The notes beneath the pieces were generated by a model. It was not told where the DNA came from and did not search any database. It saw only the letters and a program-made list of their open reading frames with translations. A DNA stretch of 64,000 nt from the IMG/VR virus record IMGVR_UViG_3300024999_000053, positions 53,964 through 117,963 of that record. One strand, given 5' to 3'. Both the position numbers and the translations under genes were made by a program. This document shows, in pieces, positions 1 to 7,666 of the stretch; within the stretch, counting starts at the first letter, position 1; every line of letters begins with the position of its first letter. This DNA comes from a virus.

Positions 1-57
1 GAATTCTCTCTTTTTATTATGTTCAAAAATAAATAAATTAAAAAGGAATGATGTTAG

Positions 58-225
58 ATGATAATCAAATCCAAACGAGTGAAAAGATTTTTATATAATT
101 TAGGGTTTGAATTTACTTTAACAAATATTAATGGTAAAGAAGGATATTTATTTCAAGAAAGTCCAGAATTAAAAGAATCAATAGCATTCTATTATAAAAT
201 AAGAAAGACTTTTGAAAATAAATAA
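58..225 (+). CDS. Small DUF5659-like protein
   Basis: A 55-residue protein starting at an ATG 8 nt after an AAAAGGAATG Shine-Dalgarno-like stretch. The pattern (basic N-terminus with SKRVKRFLYNLGF, then a YLFQES strand and a helix) resembles DUF5659, a family of small phage/plasmid proteins of unknown function. It sits just upstream of the broken helicase gene. The family match is from memory of the pattern. Confidence 0.65.
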   Translation: MIIKSKRVKRFLYNLGFEFTLTNINGKEGYLFQESPELKESIAFYYKIRKTFENK

Positions 226-259
226 CCTCTTTAATTAAAGAGGAGGTCGAAAGACTAAT

Positions 260-934
260 ATGAATTATGTAAGCGATTTAATAAAATTAAAAGACATTGA
301 ACGATGGGTAGAGGGCTATATTATTGCTATAAATTCACCAACTGGTTCAGGAAAAACTCATTTTATTAAAACCGTATTAAAGGATTATTGTAAGATTAAT
401 AAGAAAACTATACTCCTATTGACAAATAGAGATATTTTAAAAGATCAATTTATTCATGAATTAATAGAAGATGATAAAGATGGAATAATTACAGTTAAGA
501 ATTATCAAAGTATAGAAACAAAAATAATGTATGATATACCTATCGATGATTATGATTATATAGTATGTGACGAATATCATTATTTCTTCAATGACACCTT
601 TAATTTTTGTACAGATATGTCTTTAAATTATATTTTAGGGCAAACTTCCAGTATCAAAATATTGCTTAGTGCTACATCTACTGTTCCTATTAAATATTTA
701 GAAGAAGTTAAAAACATTGATATAATTAAATATTCAATAGAACCAGATTATAGTTACATAGAAAAATTATACTTTTATAAAAACGATGACGTAATTCTTA
801 AACTGTTGAATGAATTACCGGAAAACGAAAAAGTAATATATTTTACAAAAGCAAAAACGTCTTATGATTTTAGTAAACAAATTGAAGATAGTGCTTTTAA
901 AATAAAAAAAATTTTACAACAAATAATATTTTAA
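260..934 (+). pseudogene. DEAD/DEAH-type helicase, N-terminal fragment
   Basis: The first 224 residues of a superfamily 2 helicase. Walker A is SPTGSGKTH (about residues 27-35), the DExH box is DEYHYF (about 104-109) and the SAT motif is LLSATS (about 136-141). Domain 2 begins with EKVIYFTKAKTSYDFSKQI and then stops after about 25 residues, so the rest of the RecA2 domain (motifs V and VI) is missing. A homing endonuclease gene follows at once, and the ORF at 2414-2677 looks like the tail of the same helicase family. I infer a gene broken by homing-element insertion plus loss of its middle. The fragment is unlikely to be an active helicase. Confidence 0.7.
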
Positions 935-957
935 AAAACTCTGCAATATGTTATAAT
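929..957 (+). promoter_or_regulatory. Putative promoter of the homing endonuclease gene
   Basis: An extended -10 (TG-T-TATAAT, 949-957) with a weak -35 TTTTAA at 929-934 and a 17-nt spacer. It overlaps the end of the helicase fragment and would give the inserted nuclease its own transcription. Confidence 0.4.
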
Positions 958-1007
958 TAAGGAAATACCACAAGAAAACAACTAAAATTAATGGGGGTAT
1001 ATAAAAT

Positions 1008-2414
1008 ATGGCAGACAAAGAAAGTGATGTGGAAAGTAGGAAAATATTTTTAGAAGAATTACCAAGAAGAGGTAAGACTTCTCAAATTGATTGGAAAAAA
1101 TCAATAGGATCTAAAATAAAGTTTATTTTTAATGATGTTCAAGGTGAATTGCCCGTTTTAAATTATATACGAGAAAAGGGCGTTGGTTTTATAATTACTG
1201 AGTATAATGATTGTAAAGATTTTAAAATATGTACTAGTAGTTTGTCAAAATGCCTTATTGGTGAAATAATTAGAACGCAAACAAAGCAATATAGTTTTGA
1301 TATTGGAGACATTGTTGAAAATGTTAATCTTGGTAAACTAGAAATTTTAGAACAAATACGACTATTAAGATATAATGGGTATACACAGAAAGGTTACAAA
1401 TATAAATGTTTAATATGTGGAAATATTGATGAAATAAGTGAATCAGATTTAAATTTAAATAAAGGTTGTAATGTTTGCTGTAAACCTTCGAAAAAAATAC
1501 TTAAAGGATATAATGATTTATGGACTACTCATCCAGATATAGCTAAATTATTAAAATTTCATGAAGTAGGGTATGAATTATCGTATGGGTCATCTAATAC
1601 AGAAATATTTATATGTCCAAATTGTGGACTTGAAAAAGATATGCGTGTATCTAGTTTACTTACGCAAGGGTTATCATGCTCTAGGTGTGGAGATGGTATC
1701 CCATATCCTGAGAAGTTCCTATTTTGTACTATACAGCAATTAGATTTAGAATTTATAACACAGTTAAATAAGGTAGTATTTGATTGGTGTGAAGATTATA
1801 AATATGATTTATATACAAGTAAAAATAAATGCATTATTGAGGTTCACGGAAGACAACATTATGAAGAACATAAAGGAAGCAGTTGGGGTTCACTAGAAGA
1901 AATTCAAGAAAATGATTTAAATAAAGAATGGTTGGCAAAAAGTAATAATATTAAAAATTACATTGTATTAGATTGTCGAAAGTCGGAGTTAGAATGGGTT
2001 AAAAACAGTATAATGAATAGTAGACTTCCTAAGTTATTAAACTTCAGAGAATCAGACATTGATTGGATAAAATGTCATGAGTATGCTTGTAATAGTTTAG
2101 TTAAAGAATCATGTAAACTATGGAATGATGGTATTAAAAGTACAACAGAAATAGGGAAAATATTGAGATTAGATAAGTCAACAATTCGCAAATACTTAAA
2201 ACAAGGCACAGAATTAGGTTGGTGTGATTATGATCCTAAATTCAAAAGAGTGGTAATATGTTTAAATACAAATGTTGTATACAATTCCATTGCAGAGATA
2301 TCAAGAATATTGAATATAAATGTTAGTAATATATGTGATTGTTGTAGTGGTAGGATAAAGTCGGCGGGAAAAGACCCTATAACTAGTGAAAAATTAGTAT
2401 GGAAATATTTATAA
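1008..2414 (+). CDS. Vsr-like homing endonuclease with zinc ribbons and NUMOD1
   Basis: A 468-residue protein. Two zinc-ribbon modules (CLICG ... CNVCC near 134-158; CPNCG ... CSRCG near 203-228) precede a nuclease core with KYDLY (D267), IIEVHGRQHYE (E278, H280, H284) and NDLNKEWLAKS. This pattern recalls Vsr-like phage homing nucleases (the I-Bth0305I type, EDxHD). A resolvase-like helix-turn-helix (STTEIGKILRLDKSTIRKYL) and a C-terminal NUMOD1 module (VICLNTNVVYNSIAEISRIL) would bind DNA. The start follows a GGGGG SD. The stop overlaps the next ATG as TAATG. It is paralogous to the protein at 17780-19813 through the nuclease core. Role: cutting an unoccupied target locus to spread its own gene. 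Confidence 0.8.
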   Translation: MADKESDVESRKIFLEELPRRGKTSQIDWKKSIGSKIKFIFNDVQGELPVLNYIREKGVGFIITEYNDCKDFKICTSSLSKCLIGEIIRTQTKQYSFDIGDIVENVNLGKLEILEQIRLLRYNGYTQKGYKYKCLICGNIDEISESDLNLNKGCNVCCKPSKKILKGYNDLWTTHPDIAKLLKFHEVGYELSYGSSNTEIFICPNCGLEKDMRVSSLLTQGLSCSRCGDGIPYPEKFLFCTIQQLDLEFITQLNKVVFDWCEDYKYDLYTSKNKCIIEVHGRQHYEEHKGSSWGSLEEIQENDLNKEWLAKSNNIKNYIVLDCRKSELEWVKNSIMNSRLPKLLNFRESDIDWIKCHEYACNSLVKESCKLWNDGIKSTTEIGKILRLDKSTIRKYLKQGTELGWCDYDPKFKRVVICLNTNVVYNSIAEISRILNINVSNICDCCSGRIKSAGKDPITSEKLVWKYL

Positions 2415-2677
2415 TGACATTAGAAGACAAACTTGATAAATTAGTTGGAATAAAAATGTTTAAAGATGGTCAAGAAAAGCTTATTAGTTTTATGAGAGAT
2501 GAATTATTCAATGGAATAACTGATAGACATGGAACTGTTAAAATTAATACTATTAATGGATATTTTAAAGACAATAATATTCCTTATGAAATTGAAAGTA
2601 AAAAAGAAACAATTAGAAAAGATGCCAATTATAATAAAAGATATTGGATTTTGTGTAAAAAGATATATGAATTATAA
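2414..2677 (+). pseudogene. Probable C-terminal remnant of the interrupted helicase
   Basis: An 87-residue ORF whose ATG overlaps the stop of the homing endonuclease (TAATG), so it may be translated by coupling. LEDKLDKLVGIKMFKDGQ at its start and the RYWILCKKI end resemble, from memory, the tail of plasmid/phage helicases of the type truncated at 260-934. No motif of its own supports an independent enzyme. Alternatively it is a free-standing small protein. Confidence 0.45.
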
Positions 2678-2680
2678 AAT

Positions 2681-2737
2681 TTTGCATCCAGATTGGTTGA
2701 TTTACTATAAGCGTATATTTACCAATCTGGATGCAAA
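2681..2737. repeat. 17-bp perfect inverted repeat
   Basis: TTTGCATCCAGATTGGT (2681-2697) is the exact reverse complement of 2721-2737, with a 23-nt loop. There is no U-tract on either side, so it is not a standard intrinsic terminator. The rest of the 2678-3008 intergenic stretch holds a second small dyad (CTAAATAT...ATATTTAG near 2880-2907) and a terminator; no gene is evident. Confidence 0.75.
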
Positions 2738-2941
2738 TAAGAAAATTAATTATAATACAATCTCATGAAGGAATTTTGGCACAAAATTACTGAAATGACG
2801 CTCCGCAAGACTAATGTTAAATTAATTATCTCATGACATGTCAAAGGAACGTGCGGTCATTCACAAGTTCATTCCCTTACTAAATATTCGCTATCGCTCA
2901 TATTTAGGATTTGATTATTTAATTAAATGATTTGTTTTCCT

Positions 2942-2976
2942 GAGAGAAGAAACATAAAATCTTCTCTCTTTTATTT
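2942..2976 (+). terminator. Rho-independent terminator
   Basis: Stem GAGAGAAGA (2942-2950) / TCTTCTCTC (2960-2968) followed by TTTTATTTG. It separates the leftmost region from the lysis-like cassette. Confidence 0.75.
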
Positions 2977-3008
2977 GTTTTCATTTAAGTTTAGATTGGA
3001 GGTGAAAA

Positions 3009-3488
3009 ATGCAATACAAACCAGCAGATATTCTAGCGTGTCATTCGAATTCATTTATAAGCAAATTTATAAGATTTCTAACCAAATCAAAATATTCACA
3101 TCTTGCAATAATTATAAATGAAAATGAAATTGTAGAAGCAGATGGTATAGTTGGACATATTCGCTACAGAAATATTAGTGATTATAAAAATTATGCAGAT
3201 GTATATTCTTGTGATTTGACTGATGAGCAAATAAATAATATATGTGAATATGCTAAGTCAAAAGTTGGTCAAAAATATGATTATTATTTGTTGTTTGTAA
3301 TGTTTTGCAAATATGTGTTTGGTGTGAAAATTAAGATTAGAGATTCTGAGTCAGATATTTGTAGTGAATTGGTCAATGATTCCTATATGGAAGGAGCTGG
3401 AATCAGATTAAGTAAAAAGAGATTCCCTATACCAGATGAGGTTGTTGGGAATGAGAATAATTTGTTGAGATTTGTTGGGAAGGTTTGA
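3009..3488 (+). CDS. YiiX/NlpC-P60-like permuted papain-fold hydrolase
   Basis: A 159-residue protein. KYSHLAIII (His31), VEADG (Glu43) and the later DICSELV (Cys118) match the circularly permuted YaeF/YiiX-type NlpC/P60 fold, in which the catalytic His precedes the Cys. Known members are amidases or peptidases acting on cell-envelope or lipid substrates. It starts 7 nt after GGAGG and is first in a cassette with a papain-like peptidase, an amidase and a holin, which suggests a role in lysis or wall processing. No signal peptide is visible. Confidence 0.6.
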   Translation: MQYKPADILACHSNSFISKFIRFLTKSKYSHLAIIINENEIVEADGIVGHIRYRNISDYKNYADVYSCDLTDEQINNICEYAKSKVGQKYDYYLLFVMFCKYVFGVKIKIRDSESDICSELVNDSYMEGAGIRLSKKRFPIPDEVVGNENNLLRFVGKV

Positions 3489-3516
3489 TTAAATTACAAA
3501 GGAGGAATAAATAATA

Positions 3517-4908
3517 ATGCAAAAAGATTTTTCAAAACGTCCATTCGGATTAATAAGTTCTCCACCTGATGATAGAGATTATTCTTTATCAAAATTAATG
3601 TCAGTTGTTGGAATGTCTACACCAATTGAACCTGAACCAGATATATTTGAATATGAAGTGCCAGATATTAAAGATCAAGGAGATATCTGGCTTTGTGTTA
3701 GTGCGTCTGGATGTGTCCAGAGGGAGATAATTGAAAAACAACAGACTGGTGAATATAAAAAATTATCAATAGGATTTAACTACACCTTTAGAGAAAATTG
3801 GGATCTTCAGGAAAAGGGTTTGCGTCTTAGAGAATATTTAAAGGGGTTAGTAAAGTATGGAATACCTGAATATGAGTATTTTCAAATACAAGATAAAGAA
3901 TACCCTTTCATTAAAGAGGAATTAGGTAAGGTAAATTTACCAAGTGTATTAAAAAATGCACATGAGCATCGCATCACAGCTTTTGCCAACATAAAACAAG
4001 AAGAAATTAAACTAGCTTTAAGAACTCTTGGCCCAGTTTTAGTTAGTATTAGTATATATACTTCTTTTGGATATATCTCAGCAACTAATCCAATTATTCC
4101 TATACCAGATGTAAAAAAAGAACGAGTTTTTAATGGTCATTGTTTATTAATAATTGGTTATAACAATCAAACTAAACTATTTAAAATAGCTAATTCGTAT
4201 GGTAAAGGTTGGGCAGATAATGGATGTTGCTATGCAAGTTATGATTACAAATTTCAAGAATTGTGGAGTATTACAGACCTTGAAAAACCAAATTACACCC
4301 ACGACTTCAAATTAAATTTCACAACAAACAAAACTCAAACTACTCCTAATAACACAATTAATCTCTCATTTTCAACATTCGATTCAATCACACCTTTAGG
4401 AACTCAAACTATTGAATGTAGAATGCAATGTGGAAATTCATCATCTCAATATACATATACCACCAATTCAAAAGGAATAGTTAATGAGAATATAGTTCTT
4501 AATAAAGTAGGAGTAACAAAAATCACATGTTCTTGGAAATCTCCAGATAATAAAATTAATACAAAAACTATAAATGTATTAGTAGAACCAAAACAAATCA
4601 ATCCTATTACTCCTATTGAACCTAAGAAAATTTATTCATTATCTATTTCATCAGACAAAAGCAAATGTAATGTTAAATATATATTTTATATTACAATTAA
4701 AACATCAGCACCAAATCAATTAATTTCATTAAAAACTATTAGGTCAAATGGTAAAATTCGTAATACTACTGAGAAAACAGATAATAAAGGTGAATTTGAG
4801 ATGGGATTTGCTGAAGGTGTTGTAGGGATATTTAAACAAGAAGTAAGTTGGAAAGATGGTAATAATGAAATTAGAAGTGCAAGTGTAAATGTTAATATTG
4901 TAAAGTAG
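3517..4908 (+). CDS. Papain-type (C1A) cysteine peptidase with Ig-like tail
   Basis: A 463-residue protein. The N-terminal domain has the C1A residues in order: Gln54 in KDQGD, Cys60 in WLCVSAS, His208 in NGHCLLIIGY and Asn226 in ANSYGKGW. From about residue 265 the composition changes to Thr/Asn-rich beta-strand repeats (two segments of about 90 residues with TTNSKGIVNENIVL and TTEKTDNKGEFEM), which look like bacterial Ig-like (BIG/invasin) domains. There is no signal peptide, so export would depend on the holin or lysis. It lies between the NlpC/P60-like gene and the amidase with a good SD (AGGAGG). C1A peptidases are unusual next to phage lysis genes. Confidence 0.75.
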   Translation: MQKDFSKRPFGLISSPPDDRDYSLSKLMSVVGMSTPIEPEPDIFEYEVPDIKDQGDIWLCVSASGCVQREIIEKQQTGEYKKLSIGFNYTFRENWDLQEKGLRLREYLKGLVKYGIPEYEYFQIQDKEYPFIKEELGKVNLPSVLKNAHEHRITAFANIKQEEIKLALRTLGPVLVSISIYTSFGYISATNPIIPIPDVKKERVFNGHCLLIIGYNNQTKLFKIANSYGKGWADNGCCYASYDYKFQELWSITDLEKPNYTHDFKLNFTTNKTQTTPNNTINLSFSTFDSITPLGTQTIECRMQCGNSSSQYTYTTNSKGIVNENIVLNKVGVTKITCSWKSPDNKINTKTINVLVEPKQINPITPIEPKKIYSLSISSDKSKCNVKYIFYITIKTSAPNQLISLKTIRSNGKIRNTTEKTDNKGEFEMGFAEGVVGIFKQEVSWKDGNNEIRSASVNVNIVK

Positions 4909-4945
4909 GATTAGATAAATAATATAAATAATATGAGGTGAAATA

Positions 4946-5650
4946 ATGAAAATCTGTATAAATGCCGGACATGGAGCAAAAGGAGTTAATAATTCAAGTT
5001 CAAATGGAATTGACCCTGGAGCAATTGGCCCATCAGGATATCAAGAATATATTGAAACAAAAGAAATAGCTTATTTAGTATCTACAAAATTAAAATTCAA
5101 TGGAATTGAAATATTAGTAGTTCAAGATGGAGATTTATGGGATGTAACAGAAAAATCAAATAGTTGGAAGAGTGACTATTTTGTTAGTATTCACTGTAAT
5201 TCTTTTTCAGCAGATTCTCATGGGGTAGAAACTTTTTCATTATCATCGACGGGAAAAGGTCGAGTATTAGCAGAAAAAGTGCATAAGGAATTAGTTCCTG
5301 CTACCAATTTATTTGATAGAGGTTTGAAGACTGCCAACTATCATGTTTTACGTGAAACAGATTGTCCTGCAATATTAACAGAAATTGGATTTATTTCTAA
5401 TTCTACAGAAGAAGCATTAATGAAAGATTCTACATGGGATAATAAGGTTTCGAGTGCAATAGCAAGAGGGATTTGTAATTTCTTAGGGATTATTTATAAA
5501 GAAGGAGTTGTAAATAAAGTGTCAGATATAACAACAAAAGATGATAAAGATGTATATTTATCAGTACGTGTTCTTGAAAGTAAAGCAGATGAAGTAATAA
5601 AGCAGATTATAAAATTTGGCTATGCTTGTAAAAGATTAGAACTTGCTTAA
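4946..5650 (+). CDS. N-acetylmuramoyl-L-alanine amidase (Amidase_3), endolysin
   Basis: A 234-residue zinc amidase that cleaves the bond between N-acetylmuramate and the stem peptide. The family residues are present: His9 (INAGHG), Glu40 (ETKE), His83 (SIHCNS) and Glu146 (LTEIGFISN). The C-terminal 40 residues (VYLSVRVLESKADEVIKQII) form a small extra domain with SPOR-like length, perhaps for wall binding. It has an SD of GAGGTG. The gene is followed by an elongated hairpin and then by the membrane-protein/holin genes, the usual endolysin-holin layout. Confidence 0.85.
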   Translation: MKICINAGHGAKGVNNSSSNGIDPGAIGPSGYQEYIETKEIAYLVSTKLKFNGIEILVVQDGDLWDVTEKSNSWKSDYFVSIHCNSFSADSHGVETFSLSSTGKGRVLAEKVHKELVPATNLFDRGLKTANYHVLRETDCPAILTEIGFISNSTEEALMKDSTWDNKVSSAIARGICNFLGIIYKEGVVNKVSDITTKDDKDVYLSVRVLESKADEVIKQIIKFGYACKRLELA

Positions 5651-5687
5651 ATAATTATTTCTATATTCAGTTGTCATATGTATAGGT

Positions 5688-5726
5688 GGCAGATATTACT
5701 GAATTGCCCTCAGTTTTTTATCTGCC
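5688..5726 (+). other. Elongated hairpin between amidase and holin genes
   Basis: The outer stem GGCAGATA (5688-5695) / TATCTGCC (5719-5726) encloses a second stem ACTGA (5698-5702) / TCAGT (5710-5714). It has T-rich sequence inside rather than after the stem. It may slow transcription or protect the amidase mRNA end. Confidence 0.5.
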
Positions 5727-5806
5727 GAATCCTGATTGTAATGTTCGTAGCACTACAACCATTAATTCATTATAACATATAAAATAAAGGAGGGCAAATA
5801 TTATTT

Positions 5807-6283
5807 ATGGATAATATAGCGAAAGAGGTGTTAAATGTGGACGAAAATGAAATTAAAGAAGTTTTACAGAGCCATTCTGGTAAAATCATAGACTTACAAA
5901 CTAAGACAAACATACATGAAGAAAAGATTTGTGGATTAGATAATAAAATTATTAATCACGGTGAAAAACTCCATGAACTTGAGTTAAAAGACATTGCGTA
6001 TGAAACTAGATTCAATTCTCTGGATAGTACCTTAGCTAGAGTTGAAAATACTACATTGCAAAATTTACAAACTTCTAACCTCTTAATAAATACAATTAGT
6101 CAAATTGCTATTGGAAATTCAACAGGTAATACAGAAATAAAAAAACAGGAAATATTAAGTGATACAGAAATAAAAAAAATAAAATTAAACAACAATTTAA
6201 GTATGGCATTAAAAATTATAGGGATTGTAAGTTTGCTAATAACTTCATTTGTGGCTGTTAAATATGGAATTACTATTAAATAA
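5807..6283 (+). CDS. XhlA-like coiled-coil protein with C-terminal membrane helix
   Basis: A 158-residue protein. Residues 15-115 are predicted coiled coil (repeated IHEEKICGLDNKIINHGEKL-like heptads) and 135-155 form one hydrophobic helix (ALKIIGIVSLLITSFVAV). This layout matches XhlA/haemolysin-type proteins found beside Gram-positive phage holins, where they assist lysis. A GTG 30 nt downstream (AGAGGTGTTAAAT-GTG) is a plausible alternative start because the ATG lies 12 nt from GGAGG. Confidence 0.6.
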   Translation: MDNIAKEVLNVDENEIKEVLQSHSGKIIDLQTKTNIHEEKICGLDNKIINHGEKLHELELKDIAYETRFNSLDSTLARVENTTLQNLQTSNLLINTISQIAIGNSTGNTEIKKQEILSDTEIKKIKLNNNLSMALKIIGIVSLLITSFVAVKYGITIK

Positions 6284-6307
6284 ATAAAAGTAAGGGAATG
6301 ATTCTAT

Positions 6308-6538
6308 GTGAACAAATTAAATAAATTCATAAATTGGATTACATCAAAAATAACATTAAGAATTACAACCGAATTAAAAGAAGAAATTTTAAAACAGAAT
6401 GAAAATATTTACATGTTACTTAAAGAAGAATTGGCAATTATTAAAGAACAGAATCTTTCAAACACAAAACAAGTAGCAGAGATATTAAAACAATTAGATG
6501 TACTTGGAAGGATGTTAAGAGGCAAGGGATTTAATTAA
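6308..6538 (+). CDS. Small coiled-coil protein of the lysis cassette
   Basis: A 76-residue protein with a GTG start 8-10 nt after AAGGGAA. It is entirely helical and charged, with KEEILKQNEN and AEILKQLDVL repeats and no membrane segment. It lies between the XhlA-like and holin genes and may interact with either. No family recognised. Confidence 0.5.
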   Translation: MNKLNKFINWITSKITLRITTELKEEILKQNENIYMLLKEELAIIKEQNLSNTKQVAEILKQLDVLGRMLRGKGFN

Positions 6539-6568
6539 AGTATAAAAAAATTAAGGAGAATGATTAAT

Positions 6569-6961
6569 ATGGATCAAACTATTTTATACCTTGGAATCAG
6601 TTTATTAGCACTCGTTACAATAAATATAATTCTAGGATCAATTTCGTCCCTCTTCCAAAAGCAATTTGATAAAACAAAATTATTTCAAGGAATCATAAAG
6701 GGAATAGTGGTAACAGCGTGTTTTGTGGCAGTTATTTATGTCGGAAAATTGACTCCTAATATAATCGTTGTCAATGTAAATGGAATTAATGTTGATTTAT
6801 TTACCGCAACGCATATGCTAATGCTTTCGTCTTATATTTTCTATGGCAAAGAGGTTTTAGTTAAATTATCTAGTTTTGTTAGTGGTAAATATAAAACAGA
6901 GGAAATTGCAACAACTGATGATACAGTAAATAAATCTATTACAATTGAAGGAGAGAAATAA
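6569..6961 (+). CDS. Phage holin
   Basis: A 130-residue protein with three hydrophobic segments (about residues 6-26, 43-65 and 80-100) and a charged C-terminal tail. The second ATG (10 nt after AAGGAG) is preferred over the one at 6560, which is too close to the SD. Size, topology and position after the amidase fit a holin that permits release or activation of the endolysin. Confidence 0.7.
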   Translation: MDQTILYLGISLLALVTINIILGSISSLFQKQFDKTKLFQGIIKGIVVTACFVAVIYVGKLTPNIIVVNVNGINVDLFTATHMLMLSSYIFYGKEVLVKLSSFVSGKYKTEEIATTDDTVNKSITIEGEK

Positions 6962-6963
6962 AA

Positions 6964-7080
6964 ATGACAATTATAAAAAATATTATTAACAAGATTGATA
7001 AATTATACACAAATTTCTGCATCGCTTTATATTTTGGTGCAAGAAGGATTTTATTGAAACTTGATTTAATTGAGTATTAA
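6964..7080 (+). CDS. Small protein downstream of holin
   Basis: A 38-residue product starting 3 nt after the holin stop, with AAGGAGAG as SD. It is amphipathic, with a basic N-terminus and a central hydrophobic stretch (FCIALYFGARRILLKL). It could be a lysis accessory peptide; no family recognised. Confidence 0.5.
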   Translation: MTIIKNIINKIDKLYTNFCIALYFGARRILLKLDLIEY

Positions 7081-7266
7081 CAAAACCAATAACCCATAAT
7101 AATAAATTTTAAACAACCTTTAAGCGTTTCAAATACAAGAGTGGTATAATCTTATACAAAAACTATTTGCTACGCTTAGAGGTGTATTGTGGTTTCTATA
7201 ACCCTTGTTACAGTAGGGTTTTATGTGGCAACAAATTAAAAAAGTAATTGAGGTAAGTTAAATATT

Positions 7267-7347
7267 ATGACTTATATTTATTCTGTGGTGGTTGGTATTT
7301 TGATTTATAGTATTTATATTATTCATCTATCTATGAGAGAATCATAA
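7267..7347 (+). CDS. Possible 26-residue hydrophobic peptide
   Basis: ATG-started peptide with one membrane-spanning stretch (YIYSVVVGILIYSIYIIHL) and a short polar end, GAGG lying 13 nt upstream. Just before it a GTG frame with SD AGAGGTG (near 7192-7242) encodes another short hydrophobic peptide over a hairpin (AACCCT...AGGGTT). A TATAAT box lies at 7145-7150. The layout recalls type I toxin loci, but no antisense promoter was found. Confidence 0.3.
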   Translation: MTYIYSVVVGILIYSIYIIHLSMRES

Positions 7348-7386
7348 ATCCGAGCAAATTCCAGTTTTAATGGATAGGTATAGACT

Positions 7387-7439
7387 AGGTAGTAAATCGA
7401 AGTAATCAAGAGCAAATGAAAGTATAAGAGAGGTAAAAT
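7387..7439 (+). repeat. Dispersed 53-bp repeat, copy 1
   Basis: This copy aligns without gaps to 39689-39741 with 44 of 53 bases identical. Both begin AGGTAGTAAAT and end GAGGTAAAAT. Inside there is a 20-bp periodicity (GTAAATSGAAGTA..., GYAAATGRAAG..., GGTAAAAT). It is not coding on either strand. Function unknown. Confidence 0.65.
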
Positions 7440-7489
7440 AGGGTATAAAACGTAATTTAGGTTAATTTGATAATATTTAGTTGGTTTTG

Positions 7490-7525
7490 GAGAGATGGTT
7501 TTATGATCATCTCTCTTTTATTATT
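7490..7525 (+). terminator. Rho-independent terminator
   Basis: Stem GAGAGATG (7490-7497) / CATCTCTC (7508-7515) followed by TTTTATTATT. It ends transcription from the lysis cassette and small peptides. Confidence 0.7.
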
Positions 7526-7534
7526 GATAATTTT

Positions 7535-7612
7535 ACTAAATGGCTTTTATGGGTAGCTCCCATATCAAAAAGAAGGTGTCCTTTCCTTCGCCATTTAGTT
7601 TTTATATTTTTA
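7535..7612 (+). ncRNA. Three-way-junction RNA element 1
   Basis: The outer stem ACTAAATGGC (7535-7544) pairs with GCCATTTAGT (7590-7599). Inside lie two hairpins: ATGGG/CCCAT (7549-7553/7559-7563, loop TAGCT) and GAAGG/CCTTC (7572-7576/7585-7589). A T-rich run follows, so it could act as a branched terminator, attenuator or RNA tail upstream of the antirepressor gene. The same architecture occurs at 9281-9346 and 14890-14968. Confidence 0.5.
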
Positions 7613-7666
7613 AATTAAAGGACAAGAAAAAGTGAATAAAAATAAAAAAGAAAAGGACGTGTTAAA

